From NCBI RefSeq assembly GCF_018294505.1, contig NC_057802.1:548418353-548482352 (forward strand): 64,000 nucleotides of DNA, given 5' to 3'. The DNA comes from Triticum aestivum. Lineage: Eukaryota; Streptophyta; Magnoliopsida; Poales; Poaceae. The position numbers and the translations under genes were made by a program. Below the pieces are notes generated by a model. It did not search any database. It was not told the DNA's origin and saw only the letters and a program-made list of their open reading frames with translations. This document shows positions 10,619 to 23,263 of the stretch, one piece after another (position 1 is the first letter of the stretch; every line of letters begins with the position of its first letter).

Positions 10619-12354
10619 TGAAGGAAATATGCCCTATAGGCAATAATAAAGTTATTATTTATTTCCTTATATCATGATAAATGTTTATTATTCATGCTAG
10701 AATTGTATTAACCGGAAACATAATACTTGTGTGAATACATAGACAAACAGAGTGTCACTAGTATGCCTCTACTTGACTAGCTCGTTGATCAAAGATGGTT
10801 ATGTTTCCTAGCCATAGACATGAGTTGTCATTTGATTAACGGGATCACATCATTAGGAGAATGATGTGATTGACTTGACCCATTCCGTTAGCTTGGCACA
10901 CGATCGTTTAGTATTCTGCTATTGCTTTCTTCATGACTTATACATGTTCCTATGACTATGAGATTATGCAACTCCCGTTTACCGAAGGAACACTTTGTGT
11001 GCTACCAAACGTCACAACGTAACTGGGTGATTATAAAGGTGCTCTACAGGTGTCTCCAAAGGTACTTGTTGGGTTGGCGTATTTCGAGATTAGGATTTGT
11101 CACTCCGATTGTCGGAGAGGTATCTCTGGGCCCACTCGGTAATGCACATCACTTAAGCCTTGCAAGCATTGCAACTAATGACTTAGTTGCGGGATGATGT
11201 ATTACGGGACGAGTAAAGAGACTTGCCGGTAACGAGATTGAACTAGGTATTGAGATACCGACGATCGAATCTCGGGCAAGTAACATACCGATGACAAAGG
11301 GAACAACGTATGTTGTTATGCGGTTTGACCGATAAAGATCTTCGTAGAATATGTGGGAGCCAATATGAGCATCCAGGTTCCGCTATTGGTTATTGACCGG
11401 AGACATGTCTCGGTCATGTCTACATAGTTCTTGAACCCGTATGGTCCGCACGCTTAAAGTTTCGATGACAGTTATATTATGAGTTTATATGTTTTGATGT
11501 ACCGAAGGTAGTTCGGAGTCCCGGATGTGATCACGGACATGACGAGGAGTCTCGAAATGGTCGAGACATGAATATTGATATATTGGACGACTATATTCGG
11601 ACACCAGAATGGTTCCGGGGGTTATCGGATATATACCGGAGTACCGGGAGGTTACCGGAACCTCCCGGGGGTTTAATGGGCCTACATGGGCCTTAGTGGA
11701 GAAGAGGAGAGGCGGCTAGGGCAGGCCGCGCGCCCCCTCCCCCTCTAGTCCGAATTGGACAAGGAGGGGGGGGCGGCGCCCCCCTTTCCTTCCTCTCTCT
11801 CTCTCCGCTTTCCCCCTTCTCCTAATCCAACAAGGAAGGGAGGGAGTCCTACTCCCGGTGGGAGTAGGACTCCTCCTGGCGCGCCCCTCTCCTGGCCGGC
11901 CGCCTCTCCCCCCTTGCTCCTTTATATACGGGGGCAGGGGGCACCCCAAAGACACAACAATTGATCATTGATCTTTTAGCCGTGTGCGGTGCCCCCCTCC
12001 ACCATAGTCCACCTCGATAATATCGTAGCGGTGCTTAGGCGAAGCCCTGCGTCGGTAGAACATCATCATCGTCACCACGTCGTCGTGCTGACGAAACTGT
12101 CCCTCAACACTCGGCTGGATCGGAGTTCGAGGGGCGTCATCGGGCTGAACGTGTGCTGAACTCGGAGGTGCCGTGCGTTCGGTACTTGATCGGTCGGATC
12201 ATGAAGACGTACGACTACATCAACCGCGTTGTGTTAACGCTTCCGCTATCGATCTACGAGGGTACGTGGACATACTCTCCCCTCTCGTTGCTATGCATCA
12301 CCATGATCTTGCGTGTGCGTAGGAATTTTTTTGAAATTACTACATTCCCCAACA
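10619..12354 (+). repeat. 5' LTR of Copia element A
   Basis: Begins TGAAGG and ends CCCCAACA, directly before the primer site. A TATA-like box TTATATAC lies at 11922-11929, the expected U3 promoter position for this family. Short ORFs within it are not genes. Confidence 0.93.
11922..11929 (+). promoter_or_regulatory. LTR TATA box of element A
   Basis: CTCCTTTATATACGGGG in the distal part of the LTR, repeated at the same place in the 3' LTR (about 18882-18889). It corresponds to the known promoter position of BARE-type LTRs. Confidence 0.6.
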
Positions 12355-12355
12355 G

Positions 12356-12371
12356 TGGTATCAGAGCCTGG
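12356..12371 (+). other. Primer binding site of element A (tRNA-iMet)
   Basis: TGGTATCAGAGCCTGG begins two bases after the LTR end. TGGTATCAGAGC is the standard initiator-methionine tRNA primer site of plant Copia elements. Confidence 0.92.
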
Positions 12372-13589
12372 TTTTATGCGTAGATGTAATATGCACGAGT
12401 AGAACACAAGTGAGTTGTGGGCGATACAAGTCATACTGCTTACCAGCATGTCATACTTTGGTTCGGCGGTATTGTTGGATGAAGCGGCCCAGACCGACAT
12501 TACGCGTACGCTTACGCGAGACTGGTTCTACCGACGTGCTTTGCACACAGGTGGCTGGCGGGTGTCAGTTTCTCCAACTGTAGCTGAACCGAGTGTGGCT
12601 ACGCTCGGTCCTTGAGAAGGTTGAAACAGCACTAACTTGAAGAACTATCGTTGTGGTTTTGATGCGTAGGTAAGAACGGTTCTTGCTCAGCCCATAGCAG
12701 CCACGCAAAACTTGCAACAACAAAGTAGAGGACGTCTAACTTGTTTTTGCAGGGCATGTTGTGATGTGATATGGTCAAGGCATGATGCTAAATTTTATTG
12801 TATGAGATGATCATGTTTTGTAACTGAGTTATCGGCAACTGGCAGGAGCCATATGGTTGTCACTTTATTGTATGCAATGCAATCGCCCTGTAATGCTTTA
12901 CTTTATCACTAAGTGGTAGTGATAGTCATAGAAGCATAAGATTGGCGAGACGACAACGATGCTACGATGGAGATCAAGGTGTCGCGCCGGTGACGATGGT
13001 GATCATGACGGTGCTTCGAAGATGGAGATCACAAGCACAAGATGATGATGGCCATATCATATCACTTATATTGATTGCATGTGATGTTTATCTTTTATGA
13101 ATCTTATCTTGCTTTGATTGACGACAACATTATAAGATGATCTCTCACTAAATTATCAAGGTATAAGTGTTCTCCCTGAGTATGCACCGTTGCGAAAGTT
13201 CTTCGTGCTGAGACACCACATGATGATCGGGTGTGATAGGCTCTACGTTCAAATACAACGGGTGCAAAACAGTTGCACACGCGGAATACTCAGGTTAAAC
13301 TTGACGAGCCTAGCATATAACAGATATGGCCTCGGAACACGGAGACCGAAAGGTCGAGCGTGAATCATATAGTAGATATGATCAACATAGTGATGTTCAC
13401 CATTGAAACTACTCCATCTCACGTGATGATCGGACATGGTTTAGTTGATTTGGATCACGTGATCACTTAGAGGATTAGAGGGATGTCTATCTAAGTGGGA
13501 GTTCTTAAGTAATATGATTAATTGAACTTAAATTTATCATGAACTTAGTACCTGATAGTATTTTGCTTGTCTATGTTGATTGTAGATAG

Positions 13590-16500
13590 ATGGCCCGTGC
13601 TGTTGTTCCGTTGAATTTTAATGCGTTCCTTGAGAAAGCAAAGTTGAAAGATGATGGTAGCAATTACACGGACTGGGTCCGTAACTTGAGGATTATCCTC
13701 ATTGCTGCACAGAAGAATTACGTCCTGGAAGCACCGCTAGGTGCCAGACCTGCTGCAGGAGCAACACCAGATGTTATGAACGTCTGGCAGAGCAAAGCTG
13801 ATGACTACTCAATAGTTCAGTGTGCCATGCTTTACGGCTTAGAACCGGGACTTCAACGACGTTTTGAACGTCATGGAGCATATGAGATGTTCCAGGAGTT
13901 GAAGTTAATATTTCAAGCAAATGCCCGGATTGAGAGATATGAAGTCTCCAATAAGTTCTACAGCTGCAAGATGGAGGAGAATAGTTCTGTCAGTGAGCAT
14001 ATACTCAAAATGTCTGGGTATAACAATCACTTGATTCAACTGGGAGTTAATCTTCCGGATGATAGCGTCATTGACAGAATTCTTCAATCACTGCCACCAA
14101 GCTACAAGAGCTTCGTGATGAACTATAACATGCAAGGGATGGATAAGACGATTCCCGAGCTCTTCGCAATGCTAAAGGCTGCGGAGGTAGAAATCAAGAA
14201 GGAGCATCAAGTGTTGATGGTCAACAAGACCACCAGTTTCAAGAAAAAGGGCAAAGGGAAGAAGAAGGGGAACTTCAAGAAGAACAGCAAACAAGTTGCT
14301 GCTCAGGAGAAGAAACCCAAGTCTGGACCTAAGCCTGAGACTGAGTGCTTCTACTGCAAACAGACTGGTCACTGGAAGCGGAACTGCCCCAAGTATTTGG
14401 CGGATAAGAAGGATGGCAAGGTGAACAAAGGTATATGTGATATACATGTTATTGATGTGTACCTTACTAATGCTCGCAGTAGCACCTGGGTATTTGATAC
14501 TGGTTCTGTTGCTAATATTTGCAACTCGAAACAGGGACTACGGATTAAGCGAAGATTGGCTAAGGACGAGGTGACGATGCGCGTGGGAAATGGTTCCAAA
14601 GTCGATGTGATCGCGGTCGGCACGCTACCTCTACATCTACCTTCGGGATTAGTTTTAGACCTAAATAATTGTTATTTGGTGCCAGCGTTGAGCATGAACA
14701 TTATATCTGGATCTTGTTTGATGCGAGACGGTTATTCATTTAAATCAGAGAATAATGGTTGTTCTATTTATATGAGTAATATCTTTTATGGTCATGCACC
14801 CTTGAAGAGTGGTCTATTTTTGTTGAATCTCGATAGTAGTGATACACATATTCATAATATTGAAGCCAAAAGATGCAGAGTTGATAATGATAGTGCAACT
14901 TATTTGTGGCACTGCCGTTTAGGTCATATCGGTGTAAAGCGCATGAAGAAACTCCACACTGATGGACTTTTGGAACCACTTGATTATGAATCACTTGGTA
15001 CTTGCGAACCGTGCCTCATGGGCAAGATGACTTAAACGCTGTTCTCCGGAACTATGGAGCGAGCAACAGATTTGTTGGAAATCATACATACAGATGTATG
15101 TGGTCCGATGAATGTTGAGGCTCGCGGCAGATATCGTTATTTTCTCACCTTCACAAACGATTTGAGCAGATATGGGTATATCTACTTAATGAAACATAAG
15201 TCTGAAACATTTGAAAAGTTCAAAGAATTTCAGAGTGAAGTTGAAAATCATCGTAACAAGAAAATAAAGTTTCTACGATCGGATCGTGGAGGAGAATATT
15301 TGAGTTACGAGTTTGGTCTTCATTTGAAACAATGCGGAATAGTTTCGCAACTCACGCCACCCGGAACACCACATCGTAATGGTGTGTCCGAACGTCGTAA
15401 TCGTACTTTACTAGATATGGTGCGATCTATGATGTCTCTTACTGATTTACCGCTATCGTTTTGGGGTTATGCTTTAGAGACGGCTGCATTCACGTTAAAT
15501 AGGACACCATCGAAATCCGTTGAGACGACGCCTTATGAACTGTGGTTTGGCAAGAAACCAAAGTTGTCATTTCTTAAAGTTTGAGGCTGCGATGCTTATG
15601 TGAAAAAGCTTCAACCTGATAAGCTCGAACCCAAATCGGAGAAATGTGTCTTCATAGGATACCCAAAAGAGACTGTTGGGTACACCTTCTATCACAGATC
15701 CGAAGGCAAGACTTTTGTTGCTAAATTTGGAATCTTTCTAGAGAAGGAGTTTCTCTCGAAAGAAGTGAGTGGGAGGAAAGTAGAACTTGATGAGGTAACT
15801 GTACCTGCTCCCTTATTGGAAAGTAGTTCATCACAGAAACCGGTTCCTGTGACACCTACACCAATTAGTGAGGAAGTTAATGATGATGATCATGAAACTT
15901 CAGATCAAGTTGTTACTGAACCTCGTAGGTCAACCAGAGTAAGATCCGCACCAGAGTGGTACGGTAATCCTGTTCTGGAGGTTATGTTACTGGACCATGA
16001 CGAACCTACGAACTATGAAGAAGCGATGGTGAGCCCAGATTCCGCAAAATGGCTTGAGGCCATGAAATCTGAGATGGGATCCATGTATGAGAACAAAGTG
16101 TGGACTTTGGTTGACTTGCCCGATGATCAGCAAGCCATTGAGAATAAATGGATCTTCAAGAAGAAGACTGACGCTGACGGTAATGTTACTGTCTATAAAG
16201 CTCGACTTGTTGCAAAAGGTTTTCGACAAGTTCAAGGGATTGACTACGATGAGACTTTCTCACCTGTAGCGATGCTTAAGTCTCTCCGAATCATGTTAGC
16301 AATTGCCGCATTTTATGATTATGAAATTTGGCAAATGGATGTCAAAACTGCATTCCTGAATGGATTTCTGGAAGAAGAGTTGTATATGATGCAACCGGAA
16401 GGTTTTGTCGATCCAAAAGGAGCTAACAAAGTGTGCAAGCTCCAGCGATCCATTTATGGACTGGTGCAAGCCTCTCGGAGTTGGAATAAACGTTTTGATA

Positions 16501-17576
16501 GTGTGATCAAAGCATTCGGTTTTATACAGACTTTTGGAGAAGCCTGTATTTACAAGAAAGTGAGTGGGAGCTCTGTAGCATTTCTGATATTATATGTGGA
16601 TGACATATTACTGATTGGAAATGATATAGAATTTCTGGATAGCATAAAGGGATACTTGAATAAGAGTTTTTCAATGAAAGACCTCGGTGAAGCTGCTTAT
16701 ATATTGGGCATCAAGATCTATAGAGATAGATCAAGACGCTTAATTGGACTTTCACAAAGCACATACCTTGACAAAGTTTTGAAGAAGTTCAAAATGGATC
16801 AAGCAAAGAAAGGGTTCTTGCCTGTGTTACAAGGTGTGAAGTTGAGTAAGACTCAATGCCCGACCACTGCAGAAGATAGAGAGAAGATGAAAGATGTTCC
16901 CTATGCTTCAGCCATAGGCTCTATCATGTATGCAATGCTGTGTACCAGACCTGATGTGTGCCTTGCTATAAGTTTAGCAGGGAGGTACCAAAGTAATCCA
17001 GGAGTGGATCACTGGACAGCGGTCAAGAACATCCTGAAATACCTGAAAAGGACTAAGGATATGTTTCTCATTTATGGAGGTGACAAAGAGCTAGTCGTAA
17101 ATGGTTACGTCGATGCAAGCTTTGACACTGATCCGGACGATTCTAAATCGCAAACCGGATACGTGTTTACATTGAACGGTGGAGCTGTCAGTTGGTGCAG
17201 TTCTAAACAAAGCGTTGTGGCGGGATCTACATGTGAAGCGGAGTACATAGCTGCTTCGGAAGCAGCAAATGAAGGAGTCTGGATGAAGGAGTTCATATCC
17301 GATCTAGGTGTCATACCTAGTGCATCGGGTCCAATGAAAATCTTTTGTGACAATACTGGTGCAATTGCCTTGGCGAAGGAATCCAGATTTCACAAGAGAA
17401 CCAAGCACATCAAGAGACGCTTCAATTCCATCCGGGATCTAGTCCAGGTGGGAGACATAGAAATTTGCAAGATACATACGGATCTGAATGTTGCAGACCC
17501 GTTGACTAAGCCTCTTCCACGAGCAAAACATGATCAGCACCAAGGCTCCATGGGTGTTAGAATCATTACTGTGTAA
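13590..17576 (+). pseudogene. Copia gag-pol of element A, two nonsense codons
   Basis: A single frame of 1328 codons, same phase throughout, interrupted only by TAA at 15033-15035 and TGA at 15582-15584. In order: Gag (N-terminus MARAVVPLNFNAFLEKAKL), CCHC zinc knuckle CFYCKQTGHWKRNC, aspartic protease WVFDTGS, GAG-pre-integrase HCRLGH...CEPC, integrase core (DVCGPM, then ERRNRT), reverse transcriptase (DVKTAFLNG, YVDDILL) and RNase H (DASFDTD through KHIKRR). The order INT-RT-RH defines Copia. The stops are single-base changes: the paralogous element C keeps a Lys codon at the first stop. The remaining frame is open and the domains look complete, so the copy was probably disabled recently relative to insertion. 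Confidence 0.93.
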
Positions 17577-17595
17577 TCTAGATTATTGACTCTAG

Positions 17596-17609
17596 TGCAA
17601 GTGGGAGAC
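17596..17609 (+). other. Polypurine tract region of element A
   Basis: GTGCAAGTGGGAGAC lies immediately before the 3' LTR, the expected second-strand primer position. The same block borders the 3' LTRs of elements B and C. Confidence 0.8.
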
Positions 17610-19312
17610 TGAAGGAAATATGCCCTAGAGGCAATAATAAAGTTATTATTTATTTCCTTATATCATGATAAATGTTTATTATTCATGCTAGAATTGTATT
17701 AACCGGAAACATAATACTTGTGTGAATACATAGACAAACAGAGTGTCACTAGTATGCCTCTACTTGACTAGCTCGTTGATCAAAGATGGTTATGTTTCCT
17801 AGCCATAGACATGAGTTGTCATTTGATTAACGGGATCACATCATTAGGAGAATGATGTGATTGACTTGACCCATTCCGTTAGCTTAGCACACGATCGTTT
17901 AGTATTCTGCTATTGCTTTCTTCATGACTTATACATGTTCCTATGACTATGAGATTATGCAACTCCCGTTTACCGGAGGAACACTTTGTGTGCTACCAAA
18001 CGTCACAACGTAACTGGGTGATTATAAAGGTACTCTACAGGTGTCTCCATAGGTACTTGTTGGGTTGGCGTATTTCGAGATTAGGATTTGTCACTCCGAT
18101 TGTCGGAGAGGTATCTCTGGGCCCACTCGGTAATGCACATCACTTAAGCCTTGCAAGCATTGCAACAAATGAGTTACTTGCGGGATGATGTATTACGGGA
18201 CGAGTAAAGAGACTTGCCGGTAACGAGATTGAACTAGGTATTGAGATACCGACAATCGAATCTCGGGCAAGTAACATACCGATGACAAAGGGAACAACGT
18301 ATGTTGTTATGCGGTTTGACCGATAAAGATCTTCGTAAAATATGTGGGAGCCAATATGAGCATCCAGGTTCCGCTATTGGTTATTGACCAGAGACGTGTC
18401 TCGGTCATGTCTACATAGTTCTCGAACCCGTAGGGTCCGCACGCTTAAATTTTCGATGACAGTTATATTATGAGTTTATATGTTTTGATGTACCAAAGGT
18501 GGTTCGGAGTCCCGGATGTGATCACGGACATGACGAGGAGTCTCGAAATGGTCGAGACATGAAGATTGATATATTGGACGACTATATTCGGACACCGGAA
18601 TGGTTCTGGGGGTTATCGGATATATACCGGAGTACCGGGAGGTTACCGGAACCCCCCGGGGGTTTAATGGGCCTACATGGGCCTTAGTGGAGAAGAGGAG
18701 AGGCGGCTAGGGCAGGCCGCGCGCCCCCTCCCCCTCTAGTCCGAATTGGACAAGGAGGGGGGGCCCCTTTCCTCCCTCTCTCTCTCCTCTTTCCCCCTTC
18801 TCCTAATAGGACTCCCGGTGGGAGTAGGACTCCTCCTGGCGCGCCCCTCTCCTGGCCGGCCGCCTCTCCCCCCTTGCTCCTTTATATACGGGGGCAGGGG
18901 GCACCCCAAAGACACAACAATTGATCATTGATCTTTTAGCCGTGTGCGGTGCCCCCCTCCACCATAGTCCACCTCGATAATATCGTAGCGGTGCTTAGGC
19001 GAAGCCCTGCGTCGGTAGAACATCATCATCGTCACCACGCCGTCGTGCTGACGAAACTCTCCCTCAACACTCGGCTGGATCGGAGTTCGAGGGACGTCAT
19101 CGGGCTGAACGTGTGCTGAACTCGGAGGTGTCGTGCGTTCGGTACTTGATCGGTCGGATCGTGAAGACGTACGACTACATCAACCGCATTGTGTTAACAC
19201 TTCCGCTATCGGTCTACGAGGGTACGTGGACATACTCTCCCCTCTCGTTGCTATGCATCACCATGATCTTGCGTGTGCGTAGGATTTTTTTGAAATTACT
19301 ACGTTCCCAACA
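17610..19312 (+). repeat. 3' LTR of Copia element A
   Basis: Starts TGAAGGAAATATGCCC directly after the polypurine tract and ends CCCAACA, followed by target duplication GTTTG. It is 33 bp shorter than the 5' LTR, mainly through a deletion in the C-rich part. Confidence 0.93.
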
Positions 19313-19455
19313 GTTTGTTGAATGTACGAGCATACAAACTTGCTCATAGTAGTGAGCATACTCCTAGTTAGATCTACCGTGGTGTAATCCCTAGTCTTAT
19401 CAGGAAAATATGTGTACTGATGTTTCTATCTAAATAAAGTGTTGTTATTCTAAAA
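19313..19455 (+). mobile_element. Target duplication and probable LINE 3' tail
   Basis: After GTTTG (19313-19317) comes AT-rich sequence ending in AATAAAGTGTTGTTATTCTAAAAAA, resembling the 3' UTR and short A-tail of a LINE. Given the LINE coding relic left of element A, this is most simply the same LINE continued. Inference only: no second LINE copy in the window confirms it. Confidence 0.4.
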
Positions 19456-19569
19456 AAGTGGATGGAGAAAATCACATACTTAGTCCTAGAACTTGCTGCC
19501 GCATGACACAAAGGTCTTGGTAATTGATATGGAGCATCCTACGGACATCATCATGTAAAGAGCCCGTTT

Positions 19570-20552
19570 GACAAGTGACACGTGCGACATCTACTTCAAA
19601 TACACAAAGGTCAATCATCTCCTTTACGCATGTTCACTTGACCACTTCGAGGATGGTATACTACCTGACATTTCTCTCGTGTGCATGCATAGGTATTGCC
19701 GGAGCTTCACGGATGAGGAGGAGGAGTGTAAGCTCCAAGGATCATCTACACCATCCGCGAGGGAAGCATGGAAGCGAAGACGGAAGAAACGGAGCTGCTG
19801 CAAGCTACATCCACCGGACGTGCGGACGACACCGGGCATCCGGTACCTGATGCGGAAGACCCAGCCAGAAGAACCGCAGAAGAAGACGCTACAGCGGCCG
19901 GACGACCGATGACCACCGGACGATCGACAAGTCTCAGCCACCAGACGTCCGACGTCTACCGGACTTCAAGTGCCACCTGTCCAGAAGCAAATCGTCGGAC
20001 TTCCGACGCGCGCCAGATGACCGGTCCCTTGCGAGCCACCGGACGTCCGGCACCGACCGGACTTCCGGTACCTGCCTATGCACAGCGAGGCCTTTGTCCT
20101 TGTATCTCTCTCCCACTTACCCCTTCGTGGCTTAGACTATAGATAGACCTTCCCTCCTCATTTCTATGGATAGCAAATAGGATAACTCATTTGTATGTGA
20201 GCTTTGCTCCTACTACTCTTCTCTTGAGAGAGAGAGAGAGAGAGAGAGAGACCACTCCCATGGAGTTCAAGACCTCCAAGTAAGAAGATCCCTAGTGTAT
20301 TCAAGACCCCATCTAGGGAAGATCCATATTGGATTCAAGACCTCAACTCCTCATGGGTTGGGATGAACTAGCTACCGTTTGTGTCGTTCTTTGTTGGATT
20401 TGGACCGTGTATCTCTCCGTGTGTATGTGGATCTAGCACATGTGTAACCGTTTCTCGTTGATTTGAATGTTTCCTCTCGTGTGTTCATCGTGTTCTTCCA
20501 GAATCCCCCTCCAAATCGTGAAAGATCGGCCCCTAGGGTTCCACCCTACATC
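19570..20552. mobile_element. Possible Gypsy LTR piece
   Basis: Non-coding, rich in ACCGGACGTCCGG-type motifs (19830-20070). It includes a (GA)13 tract and ends CTAGGGTTCCACCCTACATCA, a CA-ended sequence of the kind closing Triticeae Gypsy LTRs. The TG start, primer site and partner LTR were not found. ORFs across the region are incidental. Confidence 0.35.
20226..20251 (+). repeat. (GA)13 microsatellite
   Basis: Thirteen uninterrupted GA dinucleotides. Confidence 0.97.
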
Positions 20553-20807
20553 AGAAATGCTCCAATACGATACATATATAGTTGCAAATATAATATCTAC
20601 GGCCCCGTCTATGGTAGAGCACTACGATGCCACCACGTGGCCATGCATTTTTGCTGAAAGGTCCCTTGTTTTTTTTGGAATGGACCCGCACCCCACGCCT
20701 TGTCATGAGAGCGTTCTGCTCCTGGGTTCCAGCTATCAGCGTCCGGTCATGCCCCACGGCTCGTCGTCACCGGAAGAATACACCATGGGAAACATTTAGT
20801 TAACTGA

Positions 20808-20838
20808 TTAGAACAATGCCCGTGCGTTGCAACGGGAT
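20808..20838 (-). mobile_element. Helitron 3' terminus (minus orientation)
   Basis: Read on the minus strand: CCCGTTGCAACGCACGGG, then CATTGTT and CTAA followed by T. A short palindrome about 8 bases before CTRR, inserted ahead of a T, is the diagnostic Helitron 3' end. The GCAACGCACGGGCAT block is common in grass Helitrons. The element body would lie to the right (minisatellite and duplicated segment). Its 5' TC end could not be located. Confidence 0.65.
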
Positions 20839-20862
20839 ATAAATATTCTAGTACATTAACTT

Positions 20863-21543
20863 GTGATTTACCTGCCCATAATATGCGCTTGTGTAAAAAA
20901 ATGTTCGTCAAATTTTGCCCGTAATTTACCTTATATTTTGACAAAAGTGATTTACCTGCTCATAGTATGCGATTGTGTAAATAAATGTATGTCAAATTCA
21001 GCCCGTAATTTACCTTATATTTTTTTATCAGAAGTGACTTACCCGCTCATAGTATGCGATTTTGTAAATAAATGTTCATCAAATTATGCCCGTAATTTAC
21101 CTTATATTCTGATAAGAAGTGATTTACTTGCTCATAGTATGCGATTATTTAAATAAATGTTCGTCAAATTCTGCCCGTAATTTACCTTGTGTTTTGATCA
21201 GAAGTGATTTACCTGCTCATAGTACGCGATTGTGTAAATAAATGTTTGTCAAATTATGCCTGTAATTTACCATATATTTTGATCAGAAGTGATTTACCAG
21301 CTCATAGTATGCGGTTGTGTAAATAAATGTTCATCAAATTCTGCCCGTAATTTACCATATATTTTGATCAAAAGTGATTTACCTGCTCATAGTATGCGGT
21401 TGTGTAAATAAATGTTCGTCAAATTCTGCCCGTAATTTACCTTATATTTTGATCAAAAGTGATTTACCTGCTCATAGTATGCGATTGTGTAAATAAATGT
21501 TCATCAAATTTTGTCTGTGATTTATCTTCTATTTTGTTCAAAA
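20863..21543 (+). repeat. 85-bp minisatellite, 8 units
   Basis: Units start GTGATTTACCTGCTCATAG at 20863, 20947, 21034, 21119, 21204, 21289, 21374 and 21459; spacing is 84-87, mostly exactly 85. Each contains AAATAAATGTTCGTCAAATT and CCGTAATTTACC. A further related unit occurs at about 21700. Minisatellites near the 3' end are a known Helitron feature. Confidence 0.95.
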
Positions 21544-21920
21544 GTTTGGTAAATAAATTAAAATGGAATTGGTTCAGAAGGTAATTAAATTAAGGTTACT
21601 GATTATTATACGAAGAAGGTTGGACAAAGTGGGTGATGGGAAGAAAGGTGAAACGGAAACCTTACATTCTTTTTATGTTGTAAAGATATTTTGACCAGAA
21701 GTGATTTACTTGCTCATAGTATGCGATTGTGTAAATAAATGTTTATCAAATTATGTCCATGACTTATTTTCTATTTTGATCAGAAGTTTGGTAAATAAAT
21801 TAAAATGGAATTGGTTCAGAAGATAGGTAAATTAAAATGATTAATTATTATACAGAAAGGTTGGACGAAGGGGTGGTGGGAAGAAAGGTAAAACGAAACC
21901 TTACATTCTTTTTAAGTATA
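21544..21920 (+). repeat. Larger direct repeat adjoining the minisatellite
   Basis: The block from AGTTTGGTAAATAAATT through GGAATTGGTTCAGAAG to CCTTACATTCTTTTT (about 21541-21672) recurs at about 21785-21915. Between the two lies one more copy of the 85-bp unit, so the array has a higher-order repeat at its right end. Confidence 0.8.
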
Positions 21921-21981
21921 GTAGAAAAAATAAACATAAATTCAGTTAATTGAATGTTTAGGTATTCACCAGTAACTAGGT

Positions 21982-22755
21982 CCACCCACCCCATGTTTCT
22001 CCTGTATATGAGTCTGGGGGGATGAACGCACACTAGGATACACACAAGAATACCTAAAAAAAATACGTACACACGAGTGTTTGTTGGGACGAGATTGATG
22101 GACAAGTGTCGGTGTCGCCTCCCCCATATAATTTCTTTTTGTTCTGTTGTGATTTGTGGATACCTGCATTGGCGGTAAGGTGTGTCAGGTGTGCGTATCT
22201 TGTGGCAGAAATAAGACAAGTGCAGGAAGGTGAGACGAAGGTGATTTGGGAGACCAGGGCATTAAACAACATGGCCGATGCGGCAGAGGCTGACAAAGGA
22301 GTGCCTGTGAGGTGGCAGTGGCCATAGGTATCCAAGAGAAGGGAAGCTTTGCCTTGTAAATTGATCTGGCTGCGTTTGGAAATGCTTTGATAATTACCAC
22401 GATAATGTTGTTCCAATGCCAGACTTTGGTGGTCAAATTTGCATTTCAGTAACAACTGTGCCCACTGCCAGCCTTTCCCTTTTCTCTAGGACGCAGTGCT
22501 GGCTAGTGCAGAGTGCAGATACAGGGGTACAGGTACTCGCCCTTTGGAGTTTTGAGGATTCAAAAAAACCCACAGCAACCGCAGCCCCGTCAGTCAATGC
22601 CACCAGGGTCATTGGACACGGACACGGCCCTCCCCACAAACACAGAGCCAAGAGTATAGCCATGTTTTCACCTGGTGATTTGACCCATCATATACATTCT
22701 TCATATCTTTCCGCACAAATCACTCCACGTACACCATGGTGGACACATTTTGTAT
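21982..22755. repeat. Dispersed duplication, copy 2 (next to Helitron terminus)
   Basis: Collinear copy of 2652-3525 in the same orientation, with indels. The DUF4378-type gene that follows copy 1 is not present after copy 2. Copy 2 lies beside the minisatellite and Helitron end, which makes Helitron capture a reasonable explanation. No complete ORF. Confidence 0.8.
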
Positions 22756-23263
22756 CCAGAGTATAGCCATGTTTTCACCAGCTTAGTCATTAAAGCGGGT
22801 CTGTATCGATCCGCCAACCGGTCTGAACACACTTTTTCCCGCAAATCCGAGACAAACTGAGGGGGTTTGTGTCAGTCTGGACATCAACCATGTAGGACTC
22901 CGACACCCCGACCAACCCAAAACACCACCAAAACCTCTCACGGACCCCGCGCCTTCATCCTCCTCTCTTTTTCCTGCATCCGTTTTCTCTCTTGCCTTCG
23001 TGCCGCTCCACCATCCCGGCCGCCTCGCCACATCCTTGCTGGAACTCGACGACTCCGTCACCATCAAAGCTACACCCGGGCTCCACGCCGCTTGTCCTCC
23101 GCCGCCGTTCCACACCTCTCCTTCATCCGCCGCACAGGTACCACCGCTCCTATGGTACTCACCATGCACGGCAAGTGTTTGGTGAAATGCCCGTGCGAAT
23201 ATTTTTGTCCCTTCTTCTTTGAAGCGATGGATTCAGATATGGAGTACAAGTACAAGCACTGTG
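22756..23263. other. Intergenic, GC-rich unassigned sequence
   Basis: CCGCC-rich DNA with several overlapping short frames on both strands, which suggests composition rather than coding. A short frame EAMDSDMEYKYKHC at 23220-23262 is cut by the start of Copia element B; it could be a fragment of a transposon-type gene, but I cannot assign it. Confidence 0.35.

Larger units (their letters stand above)
10619..19312 (+). mobile_element. Copia LTR retrotransposon A (BARE1/WIS/Angela family), full length, 8694 bp
   Basis: The element has two LTRs (1736 and 1703 bp), a tRNA-iMet primer site, one gag-pol frame, a polypurine tract and a perfect 5-bp target duplication. The LTRs begin TGAAGGAAATATGCCCTA and end CCCAACA. 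The AAATATGCCCTAGAGGCAAT block is the signature of the BARE1/WIS/Angela group. The two LTRs differ by roughly thirty substitutions counted by eye, plus a deletion in the 3' LTR near 18760-18810. It appears to sit within the 3' untranslated part of a LINE. Two nonsense codons make it non-autonomous as read. Confidence 0.95.

Noticed and set aside
20460..20800. Short frames downstream of the possible Gypsy LTR
   Set aside because: No motifs, overlapping on both strands, adjacent to transposon termini.
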